A stretch of 64,000 bases of DNA from Brugia malayi (GCF_000002995.4 NW_025062479.1:7123221-7187220), one strand, 5' to 3'; shown: positions 1 to 17,600, counted from the first letter of the stretch. Program-made: numbers and translations. The notes: generated from the letters alone by a model not told the origin.

Positions 1-300
1 AAGCGATACCAGTTTTAGGAATCAGTGTCAGCATTTTCAGCGCTACTTTCGTGCCATACATTTATTTTTGTGGTCTTTATTCCTCAGACGAAATTTGCTT
101 CTAAACTTTTGAACAGTAATATTTTTAAGTCTTTTAAGAACTGTTGAAAGTAGTATCGAAATTGTGAAATTAGTTAGGGTCGATGACTTTTCGTGATGGT
201 AATAATCGTAATTCCATGACTTCATTTGTTTTTGTTATTCCAACAAGACTTTTTCATAATTTGGATAAGTAGGAATAATTTTCAGGTAACATAAATCTTC
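1..300. other. 5' flank of the ERp44 gene
   Basis: AT-rich sequence with no recognisable coding exon. A pyrimidine-rich stretch ending in TTTTCAG lies about 15 bases before the ERp44 start codon at 301 and could be a cis or spliced-leader acceptor. No convincing core promoter element is visible. Confidence 0.4.
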
Positions 301-2898
301 ATGTATAAAGTGATAATAAGGAGTTATTGGTTATCGCTGGTAATTTTATCTTTACCAGCTGCGTTAACGAATGTCATTTGGTTGGATATAGATAATCACG
401 ATGGTATCATCAAAAGTGCTCAGGTACAAAAATTTTCAATTTCTTTGGGGATTTTTGCATGGTAAAGATTTTAATCATTTTTAAAAGCTGTAGGGACTAG
501 TCAGCTAGCGAGAAAAAATGCTTGATTTCTTAAACGATTTCGTTTGGGAATGTTACAATGTATTACTAATGTACGTTCTGTTCTGCATCTATTGGGTTAT
601 CTAAAATGAATTCGGAAATGAAGATATTCAAAGATATATTTAACCCATAACGAGTCTGACTAACACAAGTTACACGACTCTTACTTTTAACCAACTTTTG
701 GAATTGTTTGTCCTCATGGCATATTTAGTTTAATACTGCTGTGTTTTGATCTTTTCTGTATTCTTTTCCTACTGATTGAGTAGGAACAATATTGCTTAAG
801 ATAATTATTAGCTGTATTCCATTCTTATACGGATATTTCATTTAAAATTGCTGTGAATAGTATGCCGATGATTATAAATACGGATATTCGTCACTATGGG
901 GATTTATAATATAAAAAATTATGTTTTTTGAGTAAAATTATATAAGAAAATAAGTAAATCAGATTATTTTTTAAACTGCTTGTGTTTGATTAATACAATT
1001 ATTACTGGTAATTAATGTGTTTTGACATGTTTTAGGTTGTGTTTGTTGCGTTTTGTGCTGATTGGTGCCCATTTAGTCGTCGACTTAAACCAATTTTTGA
1101 AGAAGCTGCTGCTGTTTTTGCACAAGAAAACCCTACAGCAAATGTCATCTGGGCTCTTGTAGATAGTGTCGAACAAGTGAAGTTTCTCTTTGAAGTCAAC
1201 TGATGAGTTCTTTTATGTGTGATAGAGATGTCCACCTTTTTTGCTAAGTTTAAGCTGTTTATAGGCGAAAATTGCTGATAAATATTCTGTCAATAAATAT
1301 CCAACGATGAAGGTTTTTATTAATGGAGAATTAGCAAACAAAGAGTACAGGTATTTCCATTGCATTACTTAGTTCTATTTACATATTTACGGACTGTGGT
1401 TTCGATATAAAAAAATCCGTTCTGTTTAACTGCAGATCTACGCGCTCAGTTGAAGCGCTTACAGCGTTTGTTAAACAACAACTCTCATCCAGTATACAAG
1501 ATTTTGCTGGTGAGAAAGACCTAGAACGGCAAATGGACAAATCCAAGAGAAATGTGGTTGCTTATTTTGCAGACAAAAATAGCAATGAATATCGAAGTTT
1601 CCAGGTTGCTTTTTTACTAACTACGAGTTGCTTTAAATCAGTTTTCAAGCAGTTTTATGGATTTATTTTGTCGTTTTTAGAAGGTTGCTACTATTTTACG
1701 CGAGGATTGTACATTTTGGGTTAGCAATGATGAAAACTTGAAAGCTGTGAATGAAACTATGATGCATTTTCGAGATCCGGATACTGAAGATGAACAAAAG
1801 GTTAACAAATTTTGATGTTTGATTTCGGCGCTATTTGGTGATAAACGGGAGAAATTTTTGAGAATTTGAATTATAAAGCTATATGAATATATTATAAATT
1901 CTACGAACAGTACGAATTCAGAAATTCTATGTAGAATAAAAAAAAAAAATGCACTGAAAATTTGTTGCAGTTCACGGGCAATTTTACGGACTACAATTAT
2001 GTAAAGCAATGGCTTACAGATAAGTGTATACCACTCGTGCGAGAGGTCACATTTGAAAATGTTGAAGAGCTGACGGAAGAAGGTCTACCATTCTTGCTTT
2101 TCTTCCGAAATCCTGGAGACAAAAAAGGCGACAAAAAGTTCACTGAATTGGTAAATTGTATCCCATGATATTTTTTTTGGTAAGTGGAGAGTTTCAGATC
2201 CTCAGAATATTATAAGTTTAAGCAAGCATTAGCTTATCCAAGTCCGTCGTTTTGAAGTTGCTCGTTAAACATTTTCCATTATAGGTAGTGCGTGAACTTT
2301 ATGATCAAAAAAATGCAGTCAATGCTTTGCTGGCAGATGGTCATAAATTTGCTCATCCGTTAAAACATTTAGGAAAAACTGAAGATGATTTGCCGGTTTT
2401 AGCTATTGATTCCTTTCAACATATGTTTTTGTTTGATAATATGGATGAATTGTACGTTCCTGGGAAGCTTCGCCAAGTATGTTTTATTTATATCCGTTGG
2501 GATTATAAAATATTTTAGATGCTATTCATAATAACGCTTTCCGTGAAACTGTGGTTAATACTTCTTGTTTTTAATCTTTCATTTTTATAATTTCTTCATT
2601 TTACATATTCCCTAACTCCTAGCGATTAAGTATATTATGCTTGGAACCAAATTAAAAGTTTGTATTTTAGTTTGTTCTCGACTTGCATTCTGGAAAATTG
2701 CACAAAGAGTTTCATGAAAAAATGGATCAGGAAATGATAGATTTGCAGAAACTGGAATTGAAAAAACTTGAAAAATTTGCTGAAAATGAAGCAAAACCAT
2801 CGACGGCAGTATCATTTGCAACGCCTCCTCCTTCTATTTTTAAGGAGTTGAAACCCTCAGAAAATCGTTATTCTTTACTAAGAAAAACTGAACTATAG
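301..2898 (+). CDS. ERP44: ERp44-like ER-resident thioredoxin protein
   Basis: PDI-family chaperone that in known ERp44 proteins retains Ero1 and immature secretory proteins by mixed disulfides and returns them from Golgi to ER. Exons: 301-423, 1036-1176, 1265-1350, 1436-1604, 1681-1800, 1971-2150, 2285-2476, 2671-2898; all junctions are GT-AG and in phase, giving 412 residues (human ERp44 is about 406). Residues 1-25 are a hydrophobic signal peptide. A thioredoxin domain follows, with the atypical active site C52-P-F-S55 after FVAFCADW; the CxxS form is the ERp44 hallmark and explains mixed-disulfide trapping. Later segments (VVAYFADKNSNEYRSF, LEDLTEEGLPFLLFF-like region, AIDSFQHMFLF) match the b and b' domains, followed by DLHSGKLHKEFH. 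The C-terminus is KTEL, a variant of the KDEL/RDEL retrieval signal. The start is the first in-frame Met before the signal peptide. Neighbours are unrelated. Identity is clear; exon edges are inferred from consensus and frame. Confidence 0.93.
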
Positions 2899-3367
2899 TT
2901 CACATAACTCTAATTTTACCGCAACTACCTTTAAAATGCAGAGGAAATGACAATTCCCTCGAAGCTTTTTGCCATTTGCTATTTGCTGTTATATTTAAAA
3001 TTTCAGGGTGTTTTTTTAAAAGTGCCTTTTGAAATAGTTGAATTGTCCGACCAGTTAAAATATTATTGTGTATCATTATGCTTTGTAATTAGTCATATAC
3101 GTAGCTCCAGTAAGTTTCACAAGAATCTCATTTTATGTGAAAGTTTTTTATCATCAACTTTTAATGTTGAAATAACCGAAAATAATTGTCTGATTCATTT
3201 ACGAATCATTTTTCCGAGTGCTGGATTTCTTCCTGCATTCTCCTGTCTCATGTTTCTGAATTGGACTATTTCATGTCGAGATGAGCAGTTTTACTGCATC
3301 GTTGTCCATCAGATATTTTAGATCGAAGTTTTGGCATCTTACTGCTAATATCTTCTTTTAATACCTA

Positions 3368-3475
3368 AAATTATTATTACTATTATTATTATTATTATTA
3401 ATTATTACCAATTGTTAATCATCGTTATTATTATTAATTATTCGTTATTATGACTAATGATTACAAAATTTAGAT
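3368..3475. repeat. ATT/TTA microsatellite
   Basis: A run of imperfect ATT trinucleotides with interruptions such as ATTACC and ATCGTT. Simple-sequence DNA in the 3' flank of the ERp44 gene. Confidence 0.8.
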
Positions 3476-3688
3476 ATTATTACTGTTTGTTACAAATTAT
3501 TAGTTCATCATACATTGGTTCCAAAAGGATATGTCGTCTTGCAATGATTTAACTCCGGATTTGTTTTGTTTTAACTGCTACTTATCATTGGTCTTTTGTA
3601 TTGCAGCAGTGAATCGCGGGATCTATTGATTAAGTGTACTTGTTTCAATACATGCTGGTAAAAATAGATAGAATGTAAAAGCGAAATT

Positions 3689-3694
3689 AATAAA
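3689..3694 (+). promoter_or_regulatory. possible polyadenylation signal for ERp44
   Basis: A consensus AATAAA hexamer about 790 bases after the ERp44 stop. It is the clearest AATAAA in the gap before the next gene, but such hexamers are common in AT-rich DNA and the long 3' UTR it implies makes the call weak. Confidence 0.25.
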
Positions 3695-4949
3695 GAATAT
3701 GGTTTACGATTTTGATACCTCAATCCGTTTTACAAATTGACACCTCTAGATTGATGACAACTTTTTATTATCTTGGTTAAATTCGGGTTTATAACTAATG
3801 GTTTTATATTTGCTAGGTTTTGTTGAAGATCCATTGACCCAGGATTTCATTGATTTGCAGATTTAATGAAAATTTGGCAGAGAGATTTCAATCTGGATAT
3901 CATACTGTATTCTGTTTTTTATTTTTTCACTTTTTTTCTAAGGTATTCATGACTTCTATTTCTTTGTAAATTTTTGTAATTTTATAAGATTAAATGCTGT
4001 TAACAATTTCAGAAGTGTCCTATGCTTGCTGAACCAATTCTAATGCTCACTTTTCTATCATGTTTTAATTTGTTGCATAAATTCACTTCCGAAAAATTTT
4101 CATCTACAGTTATGTATATGCTATACGTTTGTAAGTGTTGTACGTCGTGATTCATTCAGGTTTGTTGAAATTCAGTAGATAAACTGGTGGTTTTTATTAG
4201 TTCACAACTGCCCATTGGTATTAAATGTGGTCAAGCTACTGATTCAGTCAATTTCAATAGATAATGATGCCACACAATTGAGCTGAAGTAAAGGAGACAA
4301 CATCAGTATGATGATCACACAATTAATAGTTCGTCCTGTCTATATCAACAACTGATTGAAGGTAGCCGTTGTATTGTTTGTTCTTCTGAAAGACTAACTT
4401 TTCTAAATCGATAGTTTTCACGAGCCCCTGATTGCGCAGTTGCTGAGTAATGTATCATATGCTTCTCGTCTACAGCATTCAGTAGTCCAGAGTATTATCA
4501 CATTATAAAATGAAGCAGTGACTGCTGCGACATTCTTATCACTCTATCTAGCTATCATCACAAGCCAACATTTTCTTTTATTTTCCACAAATTGCTCCTC
4601 AATAATCCAACTTTCTACACATATTTTTTATTCATTTGATTAGAAATTTTATTGAAGTCCATATTTTGACTAGGAAATTTCTTAAGGAAATATTCCAATG
4701 GAAATTCGACTTTTGAAATAGGAGCACTTTTTCCACTCGTATTGTTTCAAAAAAATTTTTGAATATTTTTTCCAGCATAAGGAAATAACGATTGTTTTTT
4801 GTGCAGGTGCAAAGTTTGATCATTACAACATTTTCAAAAAGTGTTGACACCATGACAAAGTACTGTTTAATTTCCAACTTCAAAATTAACGCTGCTTTCA
4901 TTTGAGAGAAAAAAAAAATGCCTTCTAATTCCAGTTAATTAGTTGGTAA

Positions 4950-7042
4950 ATGAGTGAAGAGGAAAGAAAAACCTTGCTTGGAAATGAGTATGGAAATACT
5001 AACAGTTATTCGCAAGAATTCCCAATCAAATATACCGTAACAAATCAGTCTTATCAAGTTAATGTTTCCTTCTGGAAAAAAAGACAGCACAAAAAACTTC
5101 TCCGTAAGGTTATAGTTCCTTCAAATTTCAGATTTTGCTGACTACTGGTTAATTATTTTATTAATTCTCTTATAAAACAGCTACCTTTGCAAACTGTGTG
5201 TGTTACGAAACTTTCAGAAAATACAGGAATGAATGCACTGTTTGACATATTTTTCTAAAATAATATGTTGTTCTTTATTTTACTTCATATGAATTTACGA
5301 TACAAATAAAAGAGCAAAGTAATATTGTACAGAAGTCAGTTATTAGTCGAGAACTGGGATTTAAAAACGATTATTTCATTCATAGAATAATATGTAGTAA
5401 TTATAGTACAATGAACATCAACAGCGTCTACAATTATTATACCTCCACGATGAACAACTGTTCACACATTTTTTGCATGGAAATGCAACAGCAACGAATG
5501 ACGAAGAGCAACGAAAACGAAATATAAATAGTCTTTTGGCAGGAATAACTTTTGCAACGAATGTTATTTTGCTGTTTGCGAATGGAATTGCTTCCGTATT
5601 GTCCGGTTCTCTTTCTATTATAAGGTTCACTTTTTAAAAGATTTGGAGATTTCTGTAAACCCAAATCTTCCTGGAAATCCTGAGACTTTCACAGTAGTAT
5701 TATTCTGCATCTGATTTTTTTTTTTTCAGTTCTCAAAAGTTAAAAATCTTCATGAAAATAAGTAAAAATTTCCTTAACTTAGCACGTTCCTTGATTCGGC
5801 TGTGGACTGTATTAGTGGAGTATTAATTTATATCAGCACTTGGGCCATCAATAATACGGACACATTCAATTATCCACGAGGACGAGCACGCTTAGAGCTT
5901 ATCATTGTTCTCATTTGTTCCGTCATTATGGGTGTCGCTAACATTATGATGATTATCCAATCAGTTGAATCAATTGTGAATAAGAGTGTGAGATATGCTT
6001 CATTTCGTAAATAATGACAAATTTCCAACGGAAATGCAAAAACAAAAAAAAAAAAAGCGAATCGACTTACGATTTACAAGAAAACCAATAAAAAGTTAAC
6101 ACTTTTTAAACCATTTAACCTTTCATTTTTGAATAAGTACCATTTGCAGATATATCCAAATGCAAGCGTACCTACTATTTGCATATTAGTTATCGCTTGT
6201 GCAATAAAAGTACTACTGATGATATTTTGCTATAGACACGGTACACCCGGCTCACGGGTTCGTTTCCCTTTTTAAATAGATATTCCAGCTTAATTTAAGA
6301 GTGAAAACAAAGGTGGCTTTTTGAGATTGTCAAGATTTATATGTAAGTGGTTAATAGAATAACTATAACTGGTATAACCAACAATGTTGATGGAAGGATT
6401 TTCAGACACTAGCAATGGATCAGCGAAATGATATTATAACAAGTGCGGTTGCACTAATTAGCGCTTTTATTGGTGACAAATATTGGCTTTATGCGGACCC
6501 GATTGGAGCCATTTGTGTCTGGTGAAAATATTGTCCATTTCTGATTATAATGCTTGAATTTTGTTTGTGACGCTTTGCTAAATTCTGCCGTTTGTTATTA
6601 TTTTTTTGGCATTGTTTGGATTCACTTCCCTTTCATTTCGATCCCGCTATCAAAATTGTGATAGCGGGATCGAAATTAGGTCTTCACGTAAGAGTATCAA
6701 ATAATATGTTACAGCACATTTGTGGCCTGCTCGTGGTTTTTTAATGCAGCAGACAATATACCAATGCTGGTGGGTAAACGTGGTGATCAGGAGAATCTAT
6801 CACGCATCATTCGGATCTGTGTGGAGCACGACGAACACATCAAATGTCTGGATCATGTTATGGTTTATCACACAGGTTCCTTGGCGACAGTGGAAGTACA
6901 CATTGTGCTTGACGATGACTTGCCACTCAAAATTACTCATGATATCATCGAATCGCTAACAAAAAAAATCTCAGTTTTACCATTTGTCGAACGAGCTTTT
7001 GTACACGGTGATTACCGTTGTGATGGTGACTGGGCCGAGTAA
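4950..7042 (+). CDS. cation diffusion facilitator (Mn/Zn CDF/MTP-type) transporter
   Basis: Proton-coupled divalent metal exporter of the CDF family, acting in plasma or organelle membranes. Exons: 4950-5108, 5425-5624, 5783-5987, 6150-6257, 6406-6521, 6715-7042; all phases agree, giving 371 residues. The charged cytosolic N-terminus (about 1-95) is followed by TM segments (for example LLAGITFATNVILLFANGIA, 20 residues, then residues about 119-220). Metal-site motifs are D124-S-A-V-D128 in one membrane helix and D229-Q-R-N-D233 in another. The DxxxD form and the YPRGRARLE segment are typical of the manganese-type CDF/MTP subgroup rather than mammalian ZnT (HxxxD). KYWLYADPIGAICV is the last membrane helix. 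Residues about 270-371 form the cytosolic dimerisation domain, ending HGDYRCDGDWAE. Family assignment is firm; manganese as substrate is inferred from the motif. Intron 5 carries a perfect hairpin, listed separately. Confidence 0.92.
6635..6676. repeat. perfect 18-bp inverted repeat (hairpin) in CDF intron 5
   Basis: Arms 6635-6652 and 6659-6676 are perfect reverse complements (left arm ATTTCGATCCCGCTATCA) separated by 6 bases. The arms are more GC-rich than the surrounding intron. It lies 38 bases upstream of the exon 6 acceptor and could fold in the pre-mRNA. No terminal features of a transposon are visible. Confidence 0.85.
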
Positions 7043-10000
7043 CTTTTTGCTTGTTCATTTCTTTATGTTTTGATTGAATATGTAGTCTATAAAGTTTGGA
7101 GCGAGGAGCAATAACTATTACGTTAGCACTTTGAGTGATAGCAGTAAGTTTAAATTGTTATATTGGATCTATTGTTACAAAATAGGTTTTTATTGTATTT
7201 TGAGTTAAAGTTTCATATAAATCAATTACTGCATAAAACATATTGAATATTATGGCTTCGTACTGTTCTAAAGCGTATTTCACTTTATTCATCTTACGCT
7301 TAATTTGTAAGTTCAGACAAATCTCAGAAACTATCTAGTAATTCGTACTTTTTATTGGCCTGGATTTTATTTTATTCGTAACTAAGATATATTGTTGATT
7401 TTTTGGTCATTTACTTCACATTCTAGTGAGATTTTTGAGAAAAAAATAATATCTAGCAATCGAAGTCTCACTTGAGAGATTGTGCTTTTGGATAAATTTT
7501 GTCCCCTTATTTGTGAAATTCAGTATTTACAGCTTACACGATCTTTTTCTGTTACGGAGACTTGAAAAAACTTGAAAAAGAGCCAAAAATTAAAACTGAT
7601 ATAGTGAGTGATCGATTCCCTGCGTCCTCATTGTCTGCTTCATTATCAGATCCCCACTGGTGATCAGAAATGGAAACCACTCGGAACTGTGAACCATCTG
7701 CAAATTATTTATCGAAAATCGCATTTGAAACGTTATTCCAAACTTATTGAACAATTTATGCTGCTTACATAAGTTCTTCGTTTAGTTTTACAAACATGAG
7801 ATTTTCAGTCTACACATTAATTTTGACAAAAAATAAGTTCTAGAAATAATGTAATAATGCAATAACATCCAACCAGGTTGTGGATCGCATCCATTGTGAA
7901 ATAAGGGTATGTCCAAATATCTAGGTGTATTTTAGTTTAAAAACTCAAAGTGAAGGACAACGAATTACACACTCCTCAAGTAATTTTGGTTGAGCACAGC
8001 ACTAGCTTCATTAAACTAGACTTTTCGTACGTACAGGACTTATCAAATGATTCTAATTTCAAATTTGTAAAAGTAACAAATATCGTAAAATAAGAACAGA
8101 AAACATATAACATAATTTGCATCTTGGATTTCGAAAATAATCATTATCCTTCTCAAACTGTAAATTCCTCAAATAGAGAACTATGATTAATTTGTTACTC
8201 CACTGAATCCAAGCATAAGATCTTCACTTTCTTCACCCATATTTTGCAGTATGTGCAGTAGAAGCTTAGCGAAATTAGTAGCTGAAGGACTTGCAAAAAC
8301 TATGGGAACAATTTTCTAGTTGACATGAGCTGTTTGATTTATGGCAGACAAAAACAAGCAACACTAATGATGAACCATTGAATTAATTGAGCCTTTCTTA
8401 TAACGTCTATTCATTTTTCAAGCACTACTTTTTCTTCAAAGAACAGCAAAACGATACGCTTTAGAAAATTACATTTTGAAAAGTATCGAGTGAGTAAAAC
8501 TGAACATGGAAGTAAAACCACATCTAAAATCACAGCGCTAAACAGCTAAAGAAATACGACTATTACAATGCATAATAAATCCCCTTATACGCATTTCCAC
8601 TTCACGCTTTACTATGTATATAGCTTGTTTTACAATATAACCGATTTACATCTTGGACAACTGATTTTTCAGTTCTGTAAATTATGTGAAGGTCGAGCAG
8701 ATATTATTACTATATATATTACAAAGGAATTGTAAAAGAACACATGATTTTATAATGCGAATGAAGTGATAAGATCAGAGAAGGCCTCTCATAACATCTG
8801 AAGACTTTGAAGTTTTTTTTTTTTTTTTAAGTTCCTTAATACCACTCAAAACCAGCACTACTCAAGAGAAATTTCTGTAGTCATCGTCAATAAAAGCAAA
8901 AATAGAAATTAATTACTTCTCATCATTTCAGTATAAATCTGTCAATTGCTCAAATTAAAAAACTTTCTTTCTACAACGTAAATCAGTTGCGGTTTACTGT
9001 GACTACGATATAATACTGCAAAAGTGTCAATTAGAAAGATAAGTTTCATCATCATCAGATACCTTCTTCAAGAGAATTGAAAATAAATCGAATTTCCTGA
9101 AAATCCTTCAAACAAAATTTAAGCTTCTCATGTAGCAAACTAATTTTTTTGCAACCGTCTTAACCTTTTCATAGAGATAAAAGACGAATCAATTCTAGAA
9201 AATCAGCAAGGAATTCGGTCCTGTGAAAGCAATATAGAGAGCATCAACAATAAGAAATTAAGTAAAAAATGACAGAAAACACTATGCATAATATACATAA
9301 TGTATAGCATTAAATATTACATATCCAAATCATGAAATAAATGACGTAGGGATATCTTCTACCGAAGAATATATATAATGTTAAAAAGTCACAACGAAAA
9401 GAAAGGATTTGTGCAACAAAAAACTTGATGGTCATAGAAACAACTTAGTGATCAGAAAACTAAGAAATAAAAGTTCAATAATCATGGATTTATCTTTAAA
9501 AATTTATCCAAATGAGACAAGTTTACCCAACGAATCTTTTTGTAAAGCACTTCTGTACCTATTTCATAAAATATTTAGCCGCAACGTATCGCTTCATTTT
9601 ATTCACTGCTGAAGTTTACAGAAGTGCCTGAAAAACTGATTTCAATGACCCTCACTAAGAACTTAATATCAAATATTAAATAGCTAAAGAATAAATTACA
9701 ATAGTAAACAGGTGCACAACTGGCTCGTTATATTAATTCACTCTTCGATTAAGCTAACAATGTTCCAAAGGATATGCAGAAACCAACCAAACTTTCATAA
9801 AAATAAAAGATACTCCATATCTTCAAATAAGGGGTAATTGCATTATTTAAGCGGTTTCAGCTTTGTAAATTGTAGCTGTTCTGCTGAATACGTTGAGTAT
9901 CGCCTGACAAACTTTCCAGCACCCTAAAAAGTACCTCAGGACACAATAAAGTACGAAGTTCAGTTTCTTTAATAATTTTCATCACACAGTAATCAAACAC

Positions 10001-10096
10001 TACTCATGATGACAAAATACGTGAAGCAAAACATCAGAAATTTGAAACATAACTCAAAAAAGCATCGACGCAAGGAAAAGAGAACAAATAACAGCA
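7043..10096. other. intergenic region, CDF transporter to KAT2
   Basis: The two genes are convergent. The region is AT-rich and holds a poly-T tract near 8814-8829. Open frames here (9409-9612 and 10006-10218) lack start context, splice-compatible neighbours or recognisable similarity. I see no gene. Confidence 0.5.
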
Positions 10097-14145
<4,049 letters not shown>

Positions 14146-14619
14146 GCTGCTGCAAAAGGACCAACGATTAAGGTGGAGATAAAACAAAATGAGATAAACA
14201 AATCTGAACGCCAACAGACATCCCTTTACAGTTGCAGTCAGACAGGTCCAACACATGTCATCCGCATCCGCTGTCTCCACCACATCCCTAAATAAATCAA
14301 CAATCAGTACAGAACATATATCATTCAGCTTGTTATGACAACAGCAATTCTGCTGCAATTCTCGCACAGATCTTCAAGCTGGATCCTTTGCACTGTAAGC
14401 TATATAAGATAGCAGAATTTTAACGGAAGTTAGATATGGTTAAGGGTGAGCAGGGTTGCTTCGCTCTATTTGATTATTCGGCCTTACACGTACTGGTTAC
14501 ATATAAATTTTCATGAGAAGCGGACTTTTGTATCTGCTGACAGTAGCAACATAAAGTTGTTTTCTGAAGAAAAACGACAGTATATCTTCCCGGTTTGACA
14601 GTATGTTTTGCAGGTGCGA
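14146..14619. promoter_or_regulatory. shared intergenic region between KAT2 (-) and RAD54L2 (+)
   Basis: About 475 bases separate the two start codons, which point away from each other. With spliced-leader acceptors just before each ATG (TTTTGCAG at 14606-14613 for RAD54L2, and its minus-strand counterpart for KAT2), the whole stretch is a candidate bidirectional promoter for two chromatin regulators. No TATA box or repeated motif is obvious. The open minus-strand frame up to 14367 could instead be N-terminal KAT2 coding sequence. Confidence 0.45.
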
Positions 14620-17600
14620 ATGGAAGAAAATGGAATGAAGGCAAAGCTTGAAGTAGAGTTTATCAAAAATGACAATCCAGTAGAGTCAGTGATTAAAAAT
14701 AACAGTGCGGATGAACTTATTTCCCTGACTTTACCAACTCAAACGCGTTCTAACAAAAGGAAGCACATCAGGTTCTACATTCTTCTTTATTTCTTATCAT
14801 AATCTACTTCATAGTTCCCATGGTTTTAGACAATCGGATACGTTTTAAGTCTTTAAATGAGCGACTTTACCAAACTCTAACTGTTCTAGTACTATATTGT
14901 CTTCAAAGATGGAACACATCATATTTTTATATTTTAGAACAGATTTCGATGAAATAAAAGTGTCATTCGACGCCGTTGAGGCACAAAGACAAGAAAGAGA
15001 GCGGCTAGAACGCTTGTCAAAAATATATGAGTCGGAAATTGGTGATTTTGTAGAAGCGCAGTACAGAGAAGGATTAAGTGCTAGTGAAGATCCATATGTG
15101 AAATTGGAGCCGGTATCCAAATATCTGAAAACGTCATCTCTGCCTGATGTGAAGCCTTCAACGTCTTTTATAGATGATGTAATAGAACTGAGTAGTGATG
15201 ACGATTCCGATGTCGACTGTCGTCCACTTGGTTTGTCTTGAAACTCTGTGACTTTGTGATAAAATTTGCATAACCATTTTTTGTTAACTCAAAGCAACAC
15301 ACACCAATTCTATATTATTTGATTTTTCCTACCGGTACATTATTCTGTAATTCATAAGTGATGCCGAGCGGACTCGTGCTTTCTGTTCTTATGATGGGAT
15401 TACAAGAAATAGAGGTAATTCCGAAACAAGGATTACCAGGAATTTTTTAAGTTAGTACGAATTGTTGCGAAGTTTTTTTTATCTTTTTTAAAATACTTTG
15501 TCTTCAGGTTGAAAATTTTCAGATCTAATTCAGCCACTGCCATTACGCCGACGGTCATCGTTATACAGGGTGTGTTTTGCTGGTCGTTTTTTTTTTTTTT
15601 TTTTTTTTTTTTTTTCAACTAAATTGATTTGCACTTTGGAAAAATTCTGCATTGAAAAAGTGCAGGTAGTACATGAAGACGTAACCGATGAGCTGCATCG
15701 TGTTGAACGTGAAAGACTATGTAAAAAGCTACTTACGGAGGAGGAACTTGAAAGTAAGAATTTGATGGGAGGTCGATTACTTGTGAACCCTGGAAAGGCG
15801 ACTGATGAAGCTGATGTTTATGTCCCCTTTCATCTCAATGATGTGCTTCAGCCGCATCAACTGGGAGGCATACGATTCATGTTAGTTTTTTACCTGTTTA
15901 TTTGATAAAACCTTGATGAGTTTGTTATAGAAATAGATTCCACCATGCCTTCGAAAAAGGAAAAAAAAAACTGAACTATGAACGGCGAATTTTGATTTAA
16001 TTTCATAGTATATCCCTTGTGTGTTCTTTCATATATCTCAAAATGTGAATGACAGGTACGGCAATATCATCGAAAGTGCGAAAGAGTATGAAAAATCAGC
16101 TGGTTTTGGTTGTATTTTGGCGCATGCGATGGGATTGGGAAAAACGATTCAGGTTATTATATTGATCTGAAAAGCTACAGATTTTGAGAAGAGTATAACA
16201 AATAGTCTTTTTCAGATAATTGCATTTACGGACATTTTTGTCCGCACGACAAATGCAAAAAAGATATTGATCATTGTGCCGGTAAATACGATACTGAATT
16301 GGTATTCCGAGTTTGAAAAATGGTTGCCTAAGTGAGTTCTTTTTATTCATTTTTCCTGAAATCATTTTAAGTTTTTTTTTTTTTTTTGGATTCTTCTGCC
16401 TGTGATTTTTTTTTTTTCAGCAGAGCTAATGAAGCAGGAGAAAACATACGTCCATTTGTAGTTTGGCTTTTGGGTGATGCAGTAAAAACAAATGAACAGC
16501 GCGCAGAATTAATACGTTTGTTTTCAATATTTTAAGTAAATCGGTGTTAGAGGGTGTAGGACAGTTTTATTGTATTGAAATTTATAATGATATAAAAATT
16601 AGTTTTCGGTTATGAAATGCTGAAGAAAACATCAGCGACACAGTAGCTGGTAAGGAGTAAATCTGTGAAGGAACATGGAAGTGCTGCAAAGTAACTACTT
16701 GGGAAGTGGAAGTGTTTAGTGTGGTATGAGTTTTTCCTTTTTTTAGCTTTGAAAATTAAAAGGATGTAGTTTAGTGCTTTTTCAGCGGTTCTTTTGAGTG
16801 GGGAGAATGAGAATTATATGCATATTTTGATAGAGTTTATTGATATTTAGAAAAATGGCACACAGAAGGAGGTGTTCTGTTAATTGGTTATGATATGTTT
16901 CGTTTGCTGGTGCAAATAAAACCAAAAAAACGGGTTACTGGAAGACCTAACAAGAAAACAGAAGAAATAGTTGATCTGGAAAAGGAAGAGTTGGATGCGA
17001 TGGCTCTTTGTGGTAAACGTTATTTTTATGAAATTAAGCATTATTTAGAATCGGTGATGGACTCCAACTAGCTATTCTTTGCAGCAGCTCGAGAAGCTTT
17101 ATTGGATCCTGGTCCTGATTTGGTCGTGTGTGACGAGGGTCATCGCATAAAAAATGAAAGAACAGGAATAGCAGCAGCTTTAAGTGCTATAAAGACAAGG
17201 TACGTCATAAAATTTTTGTAAAAGATAATAAAGGGCATGTCATAAGTGGATTGAGATTGGCAGCTGAGCACTTTCTCCTCAGAAGAAGAATGGACTACTG
17301 AGATAAAAATTTTAGTTTCTAATATGGGTCATTAAAAATCTTTTCCATGTATTCCATGTAATTTTTTTCCTAAAGAAAACTTCAGTTTGATAAATTTTAT
17401 CTCGGATTATTAACAAATAAATTCATAAATAAGCATGCTGCGTTTCCTAATGATGCTCAGCGTTCGGCTTTCTACTGAGAACTCAGTTATTAAACAGCCT
17501 AGTGAAAGTGGCCAGTGGAACTCTCATTTGGTACTATGGTAATTAAATGCTTCTTGTGAAGCTCATTCTATATGTTGTTCCAGAAAACATGCGACATTTT

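Larger units (their letters stand above)
2899..4949. other. intergenic region, ERp44 to CDF transporter
   Basis: No exon recognised on either strand. It contains an imperfect ATT-rich microsatellite at about 3368-3475 and otherwise unremarkable AT-rich DNA. The open frames at 2947-3321 (+) and 4632-4901 (-) have no signal, motif or similarity I recognise, and they have the composition of the surrounding non-coding DNA. Confidence 0.5.

Noticed and set aside
15586..15615. Poly-T tract as a frameshift site in the SNF2 gene
   Set aside because: It lies in the intron between exons 15523-15569 and 15666-15880, not in coding sequence.
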